Positions 8,619 through 17,970 are shown, numbered from the stretch's first letter. The stretch: DNA of 56,616 bases from Candidatus Rokuibacteriota bacterium (GCA_003221515.1 QHSI01000100.1:1-56616); one strand, 5' to 3'. A program made the numbers and translations. The notes: generated by a model not told the origin, from the letters alone.

Positions 8619-10310
8619 ATGAAAATCCGGACGAAGCTCTGCGTCGCCATCGTGTTCTCGCTCGTCGTCGCGCTGCCCGTCGCCGAGGCACGGGCGCAAG
8701 CCATGACCGTGACTCCCACGAGTCCCCTGATCGCCGTCGGCGAGACCCAGCAGTTCACGGCGAGAGGGAACTTGACCCCGGTCCACGTCTCGGCCAGCGG
8801 AGCCCACAGCTGCGCGCTGCTGCCGGACGGCACCCTCAGCTGCTGGGGCTACAACGAGTTCGGCCAGCTCGGCAACGGGACCACCGTCGACACCTCCACG
8901 GCGGTCGCGGTAGCCGGCATCACCGGCGCCACCGCCGTCTCGGCCGGCCATCACCACACCTGCGCGCTGCTAGGGGACGGCACCGTGCGGTGCTGGGGCG
9001 CGAACCAGTTCGGCCAGCTCGGCGACGGGACGGCGACCACCGATACCACCCCCGTTCCGGTCGCCGTCGGCGGAATCACCACCGCCGTCGCGGTTACTAC
9101 CGGCGCCTACCACGCGTGCGCGCTGCTGGCCGACGGCACGGTGCGCTGCTGGGGCTACAACGAGTTCGGCCAGCTCGGCAACGGCGCGACCGCCAGCTCG
9201 TCCACTCCGGTCACGGTCGCCGGGCTTGCCGCGCCCACCGTCGTGACGGCGGGCGCCTACCACACCTGCGCGCTGCTCGCCGACGGCGCGATACGGTGCT
9301 GGGGGCGGAACGACTACGGCCAGCTCGGCGACGGCAACACTCCTGACTCGCCCTCTCCCGTCGGCGTCTCCGGGCTGGACCCCGCCGCCGCCGTCACCGC
9401 GGGAGGCTTCCACACGTGCGCCCTCCTGCCGGACCGCAGCGTGCGGTGCTGGGGCCAGAACATCTTCGGTCAGCTCGGCGACGGCTCCTCGATCACGTTT
9501 CTCGTATCGGCGGAGGTCCTCGGACTCACCCCCCTCTACAGTTCGACCATTCCTCCCGGGAGCCACTCGCGGACGCCCGTGAAAGTTTCAGGCATCGGCA
9601 CGGCGACCGCCGTCACCGCTGGGGGCTTCCACACCTGCGCGTCTCTGTCGGACGGCTCGACGAAATGCTGGGGCGAAAATGACTACGGTCAGCTCGGCGA
9701 CGGCAGAAACAGCAACTCGTCCACACCGGTCGGCGTCACCGGGCTCGACCCCTCCGCCGCGGTCAGTGCCGGCGCCTGGCACACGTGCGCCCTTCTGCCG
9801 GACCGCAGCGTGCGGTGCTGGGGGCGGAACTTCGCCGGACAGCTCGGAAACGGGACCGTGAGCAACTCCTCAACGCCCGTAGCGGTGACCGGAAGCGGGC
9901 CCGCGACGTGGGCGAGCGACCAGCCGGCGGTCGCCACGATCGACCGGGCGACCGGGCTCGCCACGGGCGTCGGTCGCGGCTCCACGACGATCACCGCCAC
10001 CGCGAACGGCGCCAGCGGGAGCACGGCGTTGACCGTCGCGAACGCGGTCACCCTCGCCGTGGTCAGGGAGGGCGCGGGGACCGGCACCGTGAGCTCGACG
10101 AACTGCCCCGGGATCAGCTGTGGAACGGACTGCTCGGAGAATTATCCGAGCGGCAAGGTGGTCACGCTGGGGGCGGCGGCCGACGCCGGGTCGACCTTCG
10201 AAGGGTGGACGGGAGGTGGGTGCTCCGGCACGGCCGCCTGCACGGTCACCGTGACATCCAGCGCGACGATCGTGGCCAGATTCGGCACGGCGACGGAGCC
10301 GTCGCCGTGA
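8619..10310 (+). CDS. Secreted RCC1-repeat beta-propeller protein
   Basis: This 563-residue exported protein has a Sec signal peptide (1-28, ending ARAQA), a short Ig-like start and seven RCC1-type repeats. Each repeat follows the pattern CALLxDGxxxCWGxNxxGQLGxG and carries two cysteines, so disulphides in the periplasm or outside are likely. A bacterial Ig-like (BIG2) segment follows (WASDQPAVATIDRATGLATG). The C-terminus is a Cys-rich InlB-B/listeria-repeat-like domain (FEGWTGGGCSG). Start ATG 8619 has TAGGAG upstream. It lies 34 bp after the dehydrogenase and joins the next gene by a TGATG junction, so it is probably the distal part of the glycan operon. Role unknown; possibly an adhesin or matrix protein. 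Confidence 0.85.
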   Translation: MKIRTKLCVAIVFSLVVALPVAEARAQAMTVTPTSPLIAVGETQQFTARGNLTPVHVSASGAHSCALLPDGTLSCWGYNEFGQLGNGTTVDTSTAVAVAGITGATAVSAGHHHTCALLGDGTVRCWGANQFGQLGDGTATTDTTPVPVAVGGITTAVAVTTGAYHACALLADGTVRCWGYNEFGQLGNGATASSSTPVTVAGLAAPTVVTAGAYHTCALLADGAIRCWGRNDYGQLGDGNTPDSPSPVGVSGLDPAAAVTAGGFHTCALLPDRSVRCWGQNIFGQLGDGSSITFLVSAEVLGLTPLYSSTIPPGSHSRTPVKVSGIGTATAVTAGGFHTCASLSDGSTKCWGENDYGQLGDGRNSNSSTPVGVTGLDPSAAVSAGAWHTCALLPDRSVRCWGRNFAGQLGNGTVSNSSTPVAVTGSGPATWASDQPAVATIDRATGLATGVGRGSTTITATANGASGSTALTVANAVTLAVVREGAGTGTVSSTNCPGISCGTDCSENYPSGKVVTLGAAADAGSTFEGWTGGGCSGTAACTVTVTSSATIVARFGTATEPSP

Positions 10311-11980
10311 TGCGTCGACCGGCTCCGCGCGTGATATCCGGCGGCCGTTGGCTGCTCGTTTTCTCCGCTGCGCTTCTCGCTGCGATCGCGCTGGTCGTCA
10401 CGGTTAGCTTCGGTCAAACAGGGCGGCCGGCGAGCGGCCCGGAGCTCCCGCGCTCCTGTGTCGACACGAGCCTCGTGCCGCCCGCCGGCCGCACGATCGC
10501 GGTGGCCGCCGGTGGCGACTTCCAGGCAGCGCTCAAAGCGGCGCAGCCGGGTGACGTGATCACGCTCGAAGCCGGGGCGAAATTCACCGGCAACTTCACG
10601 CTCCCGAACAAGCCGGGCGCCGGCTGGATCGTCGTCCGGACCGCGGCGCCCGATGGTAGGCTGCCGGCGCCGGGCACGCGGGTCACGCCAGCCTCGGCGG
10701 GCGCGTTTCCGAAGCTGATCAGCCCGAACGGCCGGCCGGTGCTGACCGCGGCTCCCGGCGCCCATCACTACCGTTTCGTCGGCCTGGAGTTCACGGTCAC
10801 GCCGGACGTCGCCGGCTACGACCTCATCTCGTTGGGGAACCGGCCCGCCTCGGCGGCGGACGTGCCGCACAACCTGATCTTCGACCGGGTGTACGTTCAC
10901 GGCACTCCGACCGCGAACCTGCGGCGCGGGATCGCCCTGAACAGCGCCTGGACCGCCGTCGTCGACTCGCACATCAGCGACGTGCACGAGATCGGTGCCG
11001 ACTCTCAGGCGATCGGCGGCTGGGACGGCCCGGGACCCTTTCGGATCGTCAACAACCACCTGGAGGGAGCCGGCGAGAACGTCATGTTCGGCGGCGCCGA
11101 TCCCTCCCTCGCGAGCCTCGTGCCCTCGGACATCGAGATCCGCCGCAACCACTTCGTCAAGCCGTTGGCGTGGCGAATCGGCGACCCGAGCTACGCCGGG
11201 CGAGCGTGGACGGTCAAGAATCTTCTGGAGCTCAAGAACGCGCGCCGGGTGCTCATCGAGGGCAACCTCTTCGAACACAACTGGGCGCACGCCCAAGGGG
11301 GGACCGCGATCGTCTTCACCGTGCGCAACCAGGACGGGGGCGCGCCCTGGTCGGCGGTCGAGGACGTCACCTTCATCAACAACGTCGTGCGCCGCACCGG
11401 CGCGGGGATCGGAATGCACGGCATGGACAGCAAGCCGAGCCAGCCGACCAAGCGCGTGCTGATCAAGAACAACCTGTTCGAGGACGTGAGCGGTGCCCGC
11501 TGGGGTGGCGGCGGCCGGCTCTTCCAGCTCTACAACGGGGTGACGGACCTCGTGATCGATCACAACACGGCGTTCCAGGACGGGCCGATCATCATGGCCG
11601 AGGGCCGGCCGCATACGGGGTTCGTCTATCGCAACAACCTGGCGCCTCACAACGAGTACGGCATCCAGGGCACCGGCACCGCGCCGGGCAAGGGGACGCT
11701 CGACGCGTACTTCCCCGGCGCGGTCATCGAAATGAACGTGATAGTCGCCAATCCATACGTCGCGCAGTACCCGCCCAATAACTTCTATCCAGCGTCGCTC
11801 GCGGCGGTAGGCTTCGCGGAGCTGACCGGTGGCAACTACCGTCTTGGCGCCACCAGCCCGTTCCTGCGCGGCGGCACCGATCGCAAGGACATCGGCGCCG
11901 ACCTCGACGCGCTCGCGGCGGCGATGGCGGGAACCGCGGATTCGCGACGCGGGGGGTGCCGTCGTGCCGAGAACGACTGA
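10310..11980 (+). CDS. Secreted right-handed beta-helix protein (single unit)
   Basis: This 556-residue protein begins with a basic N-terminus and one hydrophobic segment (about 11-35), a signal peptide or signal anchor. The rest is one copy of the beta-helix unit that recurs through this region. Its landmarks are DFQAALKAAQPGDVITLEAG, FTGNFTLPNKPGAGW, APGAHHYRFVGLEF, IFDRVYVHG, VPSDIEIRRNHF, LELKNARRVLIEGNLFEHNW and FRNN-type rungs. The family resembles pectate-lyase-like parallel beta-helix proteins, which bind or cleave acidic polysaccharides. The ATG at 10310 shares its A with the stop of the RCC1-repeat gene (TGATG), so translation is probably coupled. The catalytic residues cannot be assigned with confidence. 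Confidence 0.85.
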   Translation: MRRPAPRVISGGRWLLVFSAALLAAIALVVTVSFGQTGRPASGPELPRSCVDTSLVPPAGRTIAVAAGGDFQAALKAAQPGDVITLEAGAKFTGNFTLPNKPGAGWIVVRTAAPDGRLPAPGTRVTPASAGAFPKLISPNGRPVLTAAPGAHHYRFVGLEFTVTPDVAGYDLISLGNRPASAADVPHNLIFDRVYVHGTPTANLRRGIALNSAWTAVVDSHISDVHEIGADSQAIGGWDGPGPFRIVNNHLEGAGENVMFGGADPSLASLVPSDIEIRRNHFVKPLAWRIGDPSYAGRAWTVKNLLELKNARRVLIEGNLFEHNWAHAQGGTAIVFTVRNQDGGAPWSAVEDVTFINNVVRRTGAGIGMHGMDSKPSQPTKRVLIKNNLFEDVSGARWGGGGRLFQLYNGVTDLVIDHNTAFQDGPIIMAEGRPHTGFVYRNNLAPHNEYGIQGTGTAPGKGTLDAYFPGAVIEMNVIVANPYVAQYPPNNFYPASLAAVGFAELTGGNYRLGATSPFLRGGTDRKDIGADLDALAAAMAGTADSRRGGCRRAEND

Positions 11981-14900
11981 TGGCGAGGAGCACCGTCGGC
12001 GGCGTCGCCTTCTGCGCGCTGCTGCTGGTGCCGCTCGGCCTCGCCCCGGCGGCGGCGCCGGAGCTTCCCCGCGTCCTCGTCGACACCACGTACACGCCGC
12101 CGGCCGGCCGCACCCTTGCCGTGGCGGCGTGCGACGATTTCCAGGCGGCGCTCGAGGCGGCGCAATGGGGCGACGTGATCACGCTCGAGGCGGGGGCGCG
12201 ATTCACGGGCAACTTCACGCTGCCCAACAAGCCGGGCACGGGCTGGATCACCATCCGCACCGCGGCTCCCGACGCGCAGCTGCCTCCGCCGGGGACCCGC
12301 ATCACGCCGGCTCACGCGGGCGTCTTGCCCAAGCTCGTCAGCCCCAACATCCATCCGGCGCTCACCGCGGCCCCGGGCGCGCACCACTACCGGTTCATCG
12401 GCATCGAGGTCACCGTTGCGTCCGACATCGTGATCAACTACGACCTCATCCTGCTCGGCAATCGCCCGGCCTCGCCGGCCGACGTGCCGCACGACCTGGT
12501 CTTCGACCGGGTGTACATCCACGGCCATCCGCAGGTGAACGCCCGGCGCGGCATCGCGCTGAACGGCGCCGCCATCGCGGTGATCGACTCCAGCATCATG
12601 GATTTCCACCTGCTTCTCGAAGACTCGCAGGCCATCGCGAGCTGGGACGGTCCCGGACCGTTCAAGATCGTCAACAACTATCTGGAGGCGGCCGGCGAGA
12701 ACGTCCTGTTCGGCGGCACCGATCCATCCATCCAGGGTCTCGTCCCGTCGGACATCGAGATCCGCCGCAATCACTTCGAAAAGCCCCTGACCTGGCGAGT
12801 CGCGGATCCGACCTACGCCGGCATGCCCTGGGCGATCAAGAACCACCTCGAGCTCAAGAACGCGCAACGGGTCGTCATCGACGGCAATCTGTTCGAGCAA
12901 AACTGGCCGGACGCGCAGGGCGGCACGTCCGTCCTGTTCACCGTTCGTAACCAGGACGGCACCGCCCCCTGGTCGACCGTCCAGGATGTGACGTTCACCA
13001 ACAACATCGTGCGCCGCACCGGATCGGCCATCGGGATGCATGGCTCGGACGACATCAACCCGAGCCAGCCGACCAGGCGCGTCTTGATCAAGAGCAACGT
13101 GTTCGACGACGTCCGCGCCGCCCGGTGGGGCGGCGCGGGCAGACTGTTCGAAGCATTCGGGGGGATCGAGGACCTCGTGATCGAGAACAACACGGGGCTC
13201 CAGGACGGTTCAATCCTCTACGCCGCCGGGGGTACCCACTCCGGCTTCGTCTTCCGCAACAACCTGGCGCCGCACAACGACTACGGCGTCCACGGCGAGG
13301 GCGCCGGGGTGGGCCTCGACAGCCTCAATCGGTATTTCCCCGGGTACGTGTTCGAGAAAAACATCCTCGCCGGCGGAGATCCGCTGCGCTATCCCCCTGA
13401 TGATTTCTTCCCGGCGTCGCTGAGCGACGTGGGATTCGTCGACCTGGCCGGCGGCAACTACCGGCTCTCGACGACGAGCCCGTACAAACGCGGAGGAACC
13501 GACGGGCGTGACATCGGGGCCGACATCGACGCCATCGAGGCGGCGACCGTCGACGTGAGGGGACCGAGCCGGCCGGAGTTTCCGCGCGCCTTCGTGGAGA
13601 CGACATACGTGGCGCCCACTGGCGCCACGCTCGCCGTGCCCGGGGACGGGGACCTCCAGGCAGCGCTCGACCTGTCGCAGCCGGGCGACGTGATCACCCT
13701 CCAGGCGGGCGCGACGTACACGGGGAACTTCACCCTCCCGAACAAACCCGGCGCGGGATGGATCGTCGTCCGCACGTCGGCGCCGGACTCGAGCCTGCCA
13801 CGCTCGGGGACCCGAATGACCCCGGCCTACGCCGGCGTCCTGCCAAAGATCGTCAGCCCGAGCTCCGGCCCGGCCCTCACGGCCGCTCCGGGCGCGCACC
13901 ACTACCGCCTCATCGGGCTCGAGTTCGGCGCGGCCGACGGCGTGGCGCTCAACTACGCCCTCGTCCTCATCGGCAACGGCGAGACCTCGTTCGACCAGCT
14001 GCCCCACCATGTGGTCTTCGATCGCGTCTACGTCCACGGAAGCCCGACGGTGAATCTGCAGCGCGGGATCGCGCTGAACGGCGCCTCGACCGCGATCGTC
14101 GACTCCCACATCGCGGAGGTGCACGTCGTCGGGGCCGATTCGAATGCGATCGCCGGCTGGAACGGCGCTGGCCCGGTCAGGATCGTCAACAACTACCTGG
14201 AGGCAGCCGGCTCGACGGTCCTCTTCGGCGGCATCGACCCGAGAATCGCGCACCTGGTTCCCGCGGACGCCGAAATCCGCGGTAATCACTTCCGCAAGCC
14301 ACTGGCGTGGCGGCCCGAGGACCCCGGCTACACCGGCACGCCGTGGCTGGTCAAGAACCACCTCGAGCTCAAGAATGCGCGCCGGACGCTCATCGACGGC
14401 AACGTCTTCGAGAACACCTGGCTCGACGTCGCGAGCGGAATGGGCATCGTCTTCCTGGTCCGCGACGAGGACGGTACTGCGCCCTGGTCGGTGGTCGAGG
14501 ATGTCACCGTCACCAATAACATCGTGCGGGGCGCCGGCTCGGGTGTCGGAGTGAGAGGTCGAGACGGCCTCTTCCCCAGCCTGCCCGCCCGGCGCATCCT
14601 GTTCGGCAACAACCTGTTCGACGACGTCAGCGGCTCACGGTGGGGCGGACCCGGCGCCTTGTTCGTGGCCTATGACGGGATCGCGGATCTAGTGATCGAG
14701 CACAACACTGGCTTCCAGGACGGCGCCGTCATTTACGCCGACGGCGCGCCGCACAGCCGCTTCGTCTACCGCGACAACATCGCGCCGCACAACGCGTATG
14801 GCGTCTCCGGCGCCGGGACCGAGCCTGGCACACAGACCCTCGACCGGTACTTCCCGGGCTACGTTCTCACGCGAAACGCTCTCGTCGGCGGGAGCCCATC

Positions 14901-15123
14901 GGCCTACCCGGGCGACAACTTCTTTCCCCTCTCGGTGAGCGAGGTCGGGTTCGAGGACTTCGCGGGCGGCAACTATCGCCTCTCCGCCTCGAGCCCTTAC
15001 AAGAACGGCGGCACCGACGGCAAGGATCCCGGCGCCGACTTCGGCGCGCTCGAGGCGGCGACGGCGGGAGCGCTATCGGGCGCGAGAAACGAGCCCGCGC
15101 TCGCCGGATGCGTCCGGCCGTGA
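11980..15123 (+). CDS. Secreted tandem beta-helix protein (two fused units)
   Basis: This 1047-residue protein carries a Sec signal peptide (1-22, MARSTVGG...) and two consecutive copies of the same beta-helix unit, residues about 23-525 and 527-1047. Each copy restarts with the block PELPRVLVDTTY / PEFPRAFVETTY, then QPGDVITL-type, FTGNFTLPNKPG and APGAHHYR motifs. This is an in-frame duplication or fusion of two ancestral genes. The ATG at 11980 shares a base with the preceding stop (TGATG), the second such junction in a row. It probably acts extracellularly on, or as scaffold for, the polysaccharide made by the upstream operon. Substrate and activity are not visible from sequence. Confidence 0.85.
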   Translation: MARSTVGGVAFCALLLVPLGLAPAAAPELPRVLVDTTYTPPAGRTLAVAACDDFQAALEAAQWGDVITLEAGARFTGNFTLPNKPGTGWITIRTAAPDAQLPPPGTRITPAHAGVLPKLVSPNIHPALTAAPGAHHYRFIGIEVTVASDIVINYDLILLGNRPASPADVPHDLVFDRVYIHGHPQVNARRGIALNGAAIAVIDSSIMDFHLLLEDSQAIASWDGPGPFKIVNNYLEAAGENVLFGGTDPSIQGLVPSDIEIRRNHFEKPLTWRVADPTYAGMPWAIKNHLELKNAQRVVIDGNLFEQNWPDAQGGTSVLFTVRNQDGTAPWSTVQDVTFTNNIVRRTGSAIGMHGSDDINPSQPTRRVLIKSNVFDDVRAARWGGAGRLFEAFGGIEDLVIENNTGLQDGSILYAAGGTHSGFVFRNNLAPHNDYGVHGEGAGVGLDSLNRYFPGYVFEKNILAGGDPLRYPPDDFFPASLSDVGFVDLAGGNYRLSTTSPYKRGGTDGRDIGADIDAIEAATVDVRGPSRPEFPRAFVETTYVAPTGATLAVPGDGDLQAALDLSQPGDVITLQAGATYTGNFTLPNKPGAGWIVVRTSAPDSSLPRSGTRMTPAYAGVLPKIVSPSSGPALTAAPGAHHYRLIGLEFGAADGVALNYALVLIGNGETSFDQLPHHVVFDRVYVHGSPTVNLQRGIALNGASTAIVDSHIAEVHVVGADSNAIAGWNGAGPVRIVNNYLEAAGSTVLFGGIDPRIAHLVPADAEIRGNHFRKPLAWRPEDPGYTGTPWLVKNHLELKNARRTLIDGNVFENTWLDVASGMGIVFLVRDEDGTAPWSVVEDVTVTNNIVRGAGSGVGVRGRDGLFPSLPARRILFGNNLFDDVSGSRWGGPGALFVAYDGIADLVIEHNTGFQDGAVIYADGAPHSRFVYRDNIAPHNAYGVSGAGTEPGTQTLDRYFPGYVLTRNALVGGSPSAYPGDNFFPLSVSEVGFEDFAGGNYRLSASSPYKNGGTDGKDPGADFGALEAATAGALSGARNEPALAGCVRP

Positions 15124-15145
15124 ACGGATCCTCCCGAGCTCCCGA

Positions 15146-15169
15146 CTCGCGCTCACCGGAGCGAGTTGA
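15146..15169. terminator. Possible bidirectional hairpin between convergent genes
   Basis: Between the stop of the tandem beta-helix gene and the stop of the convergent minus-strand gene lies an imperfect inverted repeat (ACTCGCGCTC / GAGCGAGT, loop ACCG, with one bulge). It overlaps the last codons of the minus gene. No clear T-run follows on either strand, so termination activity is uncertain. Confidence 0.35.
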
Positions 15170-17642
15170 CGGCGGTGCGGAGCTCGTTGATCTGGCCCGC
15201 GTCGATGACGGTCTGCGCAGGCACGACGGTGGGGTCGGACCATGGGGGCAGAGTCTGGCCGGCCGTCTGGTAGAGCAGGATCATCGCTGAGCGGAGCTCG
15301 GTCAAGTGGACCACTTTCGCGTTGGTGAGCCCGGGTGTGAGCGTCGGGTCGGTCCAGTTGAAGGTCGCCAGCCCGTAGGCTGCGCCGACACTTTCAGTGG
15401 CCGTACGAAGCTCCGTGAGGTGCATCGCCTTGATGGGCGTGCTTCCCGGGGCCAGTGGATCGTCGCTGAACTTGAACGACAGCGTGACGGTCAGCGTGCG
15501 GGTCGCGATGTTGCCGGCGGCGTCGCGGGCGGTGACGGTCAGCACGTTCGTGCCGGGCTTGAGCCTGATCCCGCTGGCCGTCCAGCTCGTCGTCCCGGTG
15601 GCCGTTCCGCTGCCGCCCCGGCTGTTCATCCAGGTGACCTGGGTGACACCGACGTTGTCCGACGCGGGTCCTCCGATTGTGAGCGGCGTGCTGTTCGCGG
15701 TGTAGGTCGCGCCCGAGGTCGGCGTCGTGATGGTCACGGTCGGCGCCGTGGTGTCGTTCGTGACGGTCACGGTGACGCCGGCCGAGGTGGTGACGTTGCC
15801 GGCGGCGTCACGCGCGACTGCGGTGAGGGTGTGGGAGCCGTTCGGCACGATGGTGGTGTTCCAGGACGTGGAATAGGGGGACGTGGTGTTCTCGGCGCCG
15901 AGGGTTGCGCCGTCGAGCTTGAACTGGACCCCGACGACACCGACGTTGTCGGCGGCGGTCGCGTCGACGGCGACGGGTCCCGACATGGTCGCGCCGCCGG
16001 CGGGGGACGTGATGGAGACCGTCGGCGGCCCGGTGTCCGTCGGCGGCGGAGCGCTCGCACCGCCGGCGAACGCGGCGGTGATCGCGTCCATGTCCGCGCC
16101 GACGTCCTTGCCGTCGGTCCCGGCGTTCCGGTACAGGCTCAAGGCCGAGAGACGGTAGTTTCCGCCCTCGAGGTCGACGAAGCCCACGGCCGCGAGCGAG
16201 GCGGGGAAGAAGTTGTCGGCGGGATAGAGCGACGGGATGCTGCCCGCCAGGACGTTTCGCGCGAACACCGCGCCCGGGAAGTACGCGTTGAGCGTGGCGA
16301 CACCCTGGTTCGTGCCGTCCCCGGCGAACCCATAGACCCCGATGGGCGTGAGGTTGTTCGTATAGATGAAGCGGGTGTTGGACCCGTAGCCGGCCATCAT
16401 GCTGGCCTGGTCCATGAACCCGGTGTTGTGGTCGATGACCAGGTCGACGATGCCCCGCCAGTCGTTGAAGAGCCACCCACGCCCGAGGGCGCTGGTGTTG
16501 TCGTCGAAGAGGTTGTTCCGGATCAGGAAGCGGGCGCTCTGCTGGCTCGGGTTGAGATCGTCCCAGCCGTGCATGCCGAGGCTCTGGCCCACGTGGCGCA
16601 CGATGTTGTTGGTGAAGGTCACGTCCTGGACCACCGACCACGGGGCCGTGCCGTCCTGGTTGCGTACGGTGAACAGGACCGCGGTGCCCCCCTGGGCGGC
16701 GACCCAGTCGTTCTCGAACAGGTTGCCGTCGATCAGCACGCGCTGCGCGTTCTTGAGCTCGAGGTGGTTCTTGACGATCCACGGAATGCCGGCATAGCTC
16801 GGATCGCCCGCGCGCCAGGACAGCGGCTTGAAGAAATAGTTCCGCCGGATCTCGATGTCGGACGGTACGAGGTTGGCGACCGAGGGATCGGCCCCGCCGA
16901 ACAGCACGTTCTCGCCTGACCCCTCGATGTAGTTGTTGACGAGCTTGAATGGACCGGGCCCGTTCCAGCCGACGATCGCCTGGGCGTCCTGCAGGGTTGA
17001 ATGGAAGTCGGAGAGGTAGGAGTCGAGGACCGCGGTCCTGGCGTTGTCCAGTTGAATGCCTTGCTTGTAGTTTCCAGTGGGCGTGCCGTGGATATAGCAG
17101 CGATCGAACACGACGTCGGTCCCGGACGTGAGCGCGATGAGATTGTATTGCGTCGAGCTCGTGCCGCTGAGGGTCCCCGTGATCTCTACCCCGATGAAGC
17201 GGTAGTGGTGCGCGTTGGCGGCCGCCGCGAGGGCCGAGGATGAGTTGGCGGTCACGATCTTCGGCATCAGCGTGGCGTGTATGGGGCCGACGCGGGTGCC
17301 GGCGAGGGGCAAGCTCGCGATCGCCGAGGACTGGACGTAGATCCAGCCGGTGCCCGATTTGTACGGCAAGGTGAAGTTACCGGTAAACGTCGCCCCCGCC
17401 TGGAGCTCGATCACATTCCCGGGCTGCGCGGCATTGAGAGCCGCCTGGAAATCGTCCCCGGACGACACGGGGATGATGGAGCCCGTGGGCGGGACATACG
17501 TCGTGTCCAAAAACACCAGCGGGAGCTGCGGGGTCGCCGTCTGAGCGACGCCCGGTACGGGGCAGCCGAGGGTCGTAGTGATGACGGCGAGGAGAAGAGC
17601 GACGCTGGTGCTGATCCGGGCGTGACGGCTTCCCGAACACAT
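15153..17642 (-). CDS. Secreted beta-helix protein with Ig-like domains and C-terminal ELR repeats
   Basis: This 829-residue protein has a signal peptide (1-34, ending GVAQT) and one beta-helix unit (about 35-520) of the family shared with its neighbours. Two bacterial Ig-like domains follow (about 535-625 and 630-717; VTITSP/TPTSGATY starts and VTARDAAGN strands). The last 110 residues hold three copies of a short helix motif, HLTELRTA, HLTELRSA and QINELRTA, each preceded by W(T/S)DPT or a similar turn. The Ig and ELR parts suggest display or attachment at the cell surface. Expression is probably driven by a sigma-54 promoter and controlled by a c-di-GMP-I riboswitch immediately upstream, with AGGGGG as ribosome binding site. 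The enzymatic role, if any, is unknown. Confidence 0.87.
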   Translation of the reverse strand: MCSGSRHARISTSVALLLAVITTTLGCPVPGVAQTATPQLPLVFLDTTYVPPTGSIIPVSSGDDFQAALNAAQPGNVIELQAGATFTGNFTLPYKSGTGWIYVQSSAIASLPLAGTRVGPIHATLMPKIVTANSSSALAAAANAHHYRFIGVEITGTLSGTSSTQYNLIALTSGTDVVFDRCYIHGTPTGNYKQGIQLDNARTAVLDSYLSDFHSTLQDAQAIVGWNGPGPFKLVNNYIEGSGENVLFGGADPSVANLVPSDIEIRRNYFFKPLSWRAGDPSYAGIPWIVKNHLELKNAQRVLIDGNLFENDWVAAQGGTAVLFTVRNQDGTAPWSVVQDVTFTNNIVRHVGQSLGMHGWDDLNPSQQSARFLIRNNLFDDNTSALGRGWLFNDWRGIVDLVIDHNTGFMDQASMMAGYGSNTRFIYTNNLTPIGVYGFAGDGTNQGVATLNAYFPGAVFARNVLAGSIPSLYPADNFFPASLAAVGFVDLEGGNYRLSALSLYRNAGTDGKDVGADMDAITAAFAGGASAPPPTDTGPPTVSITSPAGGATMSGPVAVDATAADNVGVVGVQFKLDGATLGAENTTSPYSTSWNTTIVPNGSHTLTAVARDAAGNVTTSAGVTVTVTNDTTAPTVTITTPTSGATYTANSTPLTIGGPASDNVGVTQVTWMNSRGGSGTATGTTSWTASGIRLKPGTNVLTVTARDAAGNIATRTLTVTLSFKFSDDPLAPGSTPIKAMHLTELRTATESVGAAYGLATFNWTDPTLTPGLTNAKVVHLTELRSAMILLYQTAGQTLPPWSDPTVVPAQTVIDAGQINELRTAVNSLR

Positions 17643-17668
17643 GGTTCCCCCTTCGCGAGGAAGACCAT
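17641..17668 (-). promoter_or_regulatory. Hairpin that could sequester the ribosome binding site
   Basis: In the transcript, AUGGU (+ strand 17664-17668) can pair with ACCAU (17641-17645). The intervening CUUCC can pair with the GGGGG of the Shine-Dalgarno region, so the ribosome binding site and the first bases of the start codon would be buried. It lies directly after the riboswitch aptamer and is the likely expression platform (inference). Confidence 0.5.
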
Positions 17669-17689
17669 CGTGTCCCGGGAGGCTTGCGC

Positions 17690-17781
17690 CCCCTCCTTCG
17701 GTTGCTCGGCTGTCAGGCTCGAGGCCTGACCCGTTGCTTTGCGTCCCCGCCTCACGACGGGTTTGCCCTTATCGGGAGGGG
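17690..17781 (-). ncRNA. Cyclic di-GMP-I (GEMM-I) riboswitch, copy 1
   Basis: Read on the minus strand this leader has the GEMM-I hallmarks. They are AAGGGCAAACC, then a P2 stem CCCGUC/GGCGGG closed by a GUGA (GNRA) tetraloop, then GGGACGCAAAGC. Next comes a perfect 7-bp P3 stem (GUCAGGC/GCCUGAC), and then AGCCGAGCAACCG closing P1 (CCUCC with GGAGG). The base corresponding to Vibrio Vc2 position 20 is G, as in c-di-GMP rather than cGAMP binders, and A18 and A47 equivalents are present. One deviation is GCAAAGCA instead of GCAAAGCC. It sits about 50 nt before the start codon of the 829-aa beta-helix gene. Confidence 0.88.
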
Positions 17782-17806
17782 TCTTCACTGGCGCCAGCGG
17801 CGGGGG

Positions 17807-17823
17807 TGCACGGAGGGTGCCAA
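17807..17823 (-). promoter_or_regulatory. Sigma-54 (-24/-12) promoter
   Basis: The minus strand reads TTGGCACCCTCCGTGCA, with GG and GC separated by exactly 10 bp and close to the consensus TGGCACG-N4-TTGCA. Transcription would start near 17796, only about 15 nt before the riboswitch aptamer, so promoter and aptamer are spaced as a working leader. The same arrangement recurs upstream of the 1768-aa gene. Confidence 0.82.
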
Positions 17824-17923
17824 GCAGCGGTCGTGGCTGATCGGAGCGCCTGAAATTCTGGAAATCACGGGGCTCGTCCGGCTGCGTAAGCGCAGATGAG
17901 CGGATTCGAGCGGGGCCACCGAA

Positions 17924-17970
17924 TGACACGGAGCTGTCACGCGGACGGTGACAGTGCCCATTCTGGCATC
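17924..17970 (-). promoter_or_regulatory. Candidate enhancer sites for the sigma-54 promoter
   Basis: About 130-175 bp upstream of the predicted start lie two interleaved dyads, CTGTCAC-N7-GTGACAG (17934-17954) and TGACA-N6-TGTCA (17924-17939). Next to them is the element TGCC-N6-GGCA inside CCATTCTGGCATC (17958-17970). The last 13-mer occurs again at the same relative place upstream of the other riboswitch gene (23690-23702). Position and symmetry fit binding sites for an NtrC-family activator; the actual protein is unknown. Confidence 0.55.

Noticed and set aside
15306-16919. Plus-strand open frame opposite the 829-aa beta-helix gene
   Set aside because: Composition is Gly/Arg/Val shadow-like and lacks a signal peptide or known motif, whereas the minus strand encodes a complete secreted protein with riboswitch and promoter.
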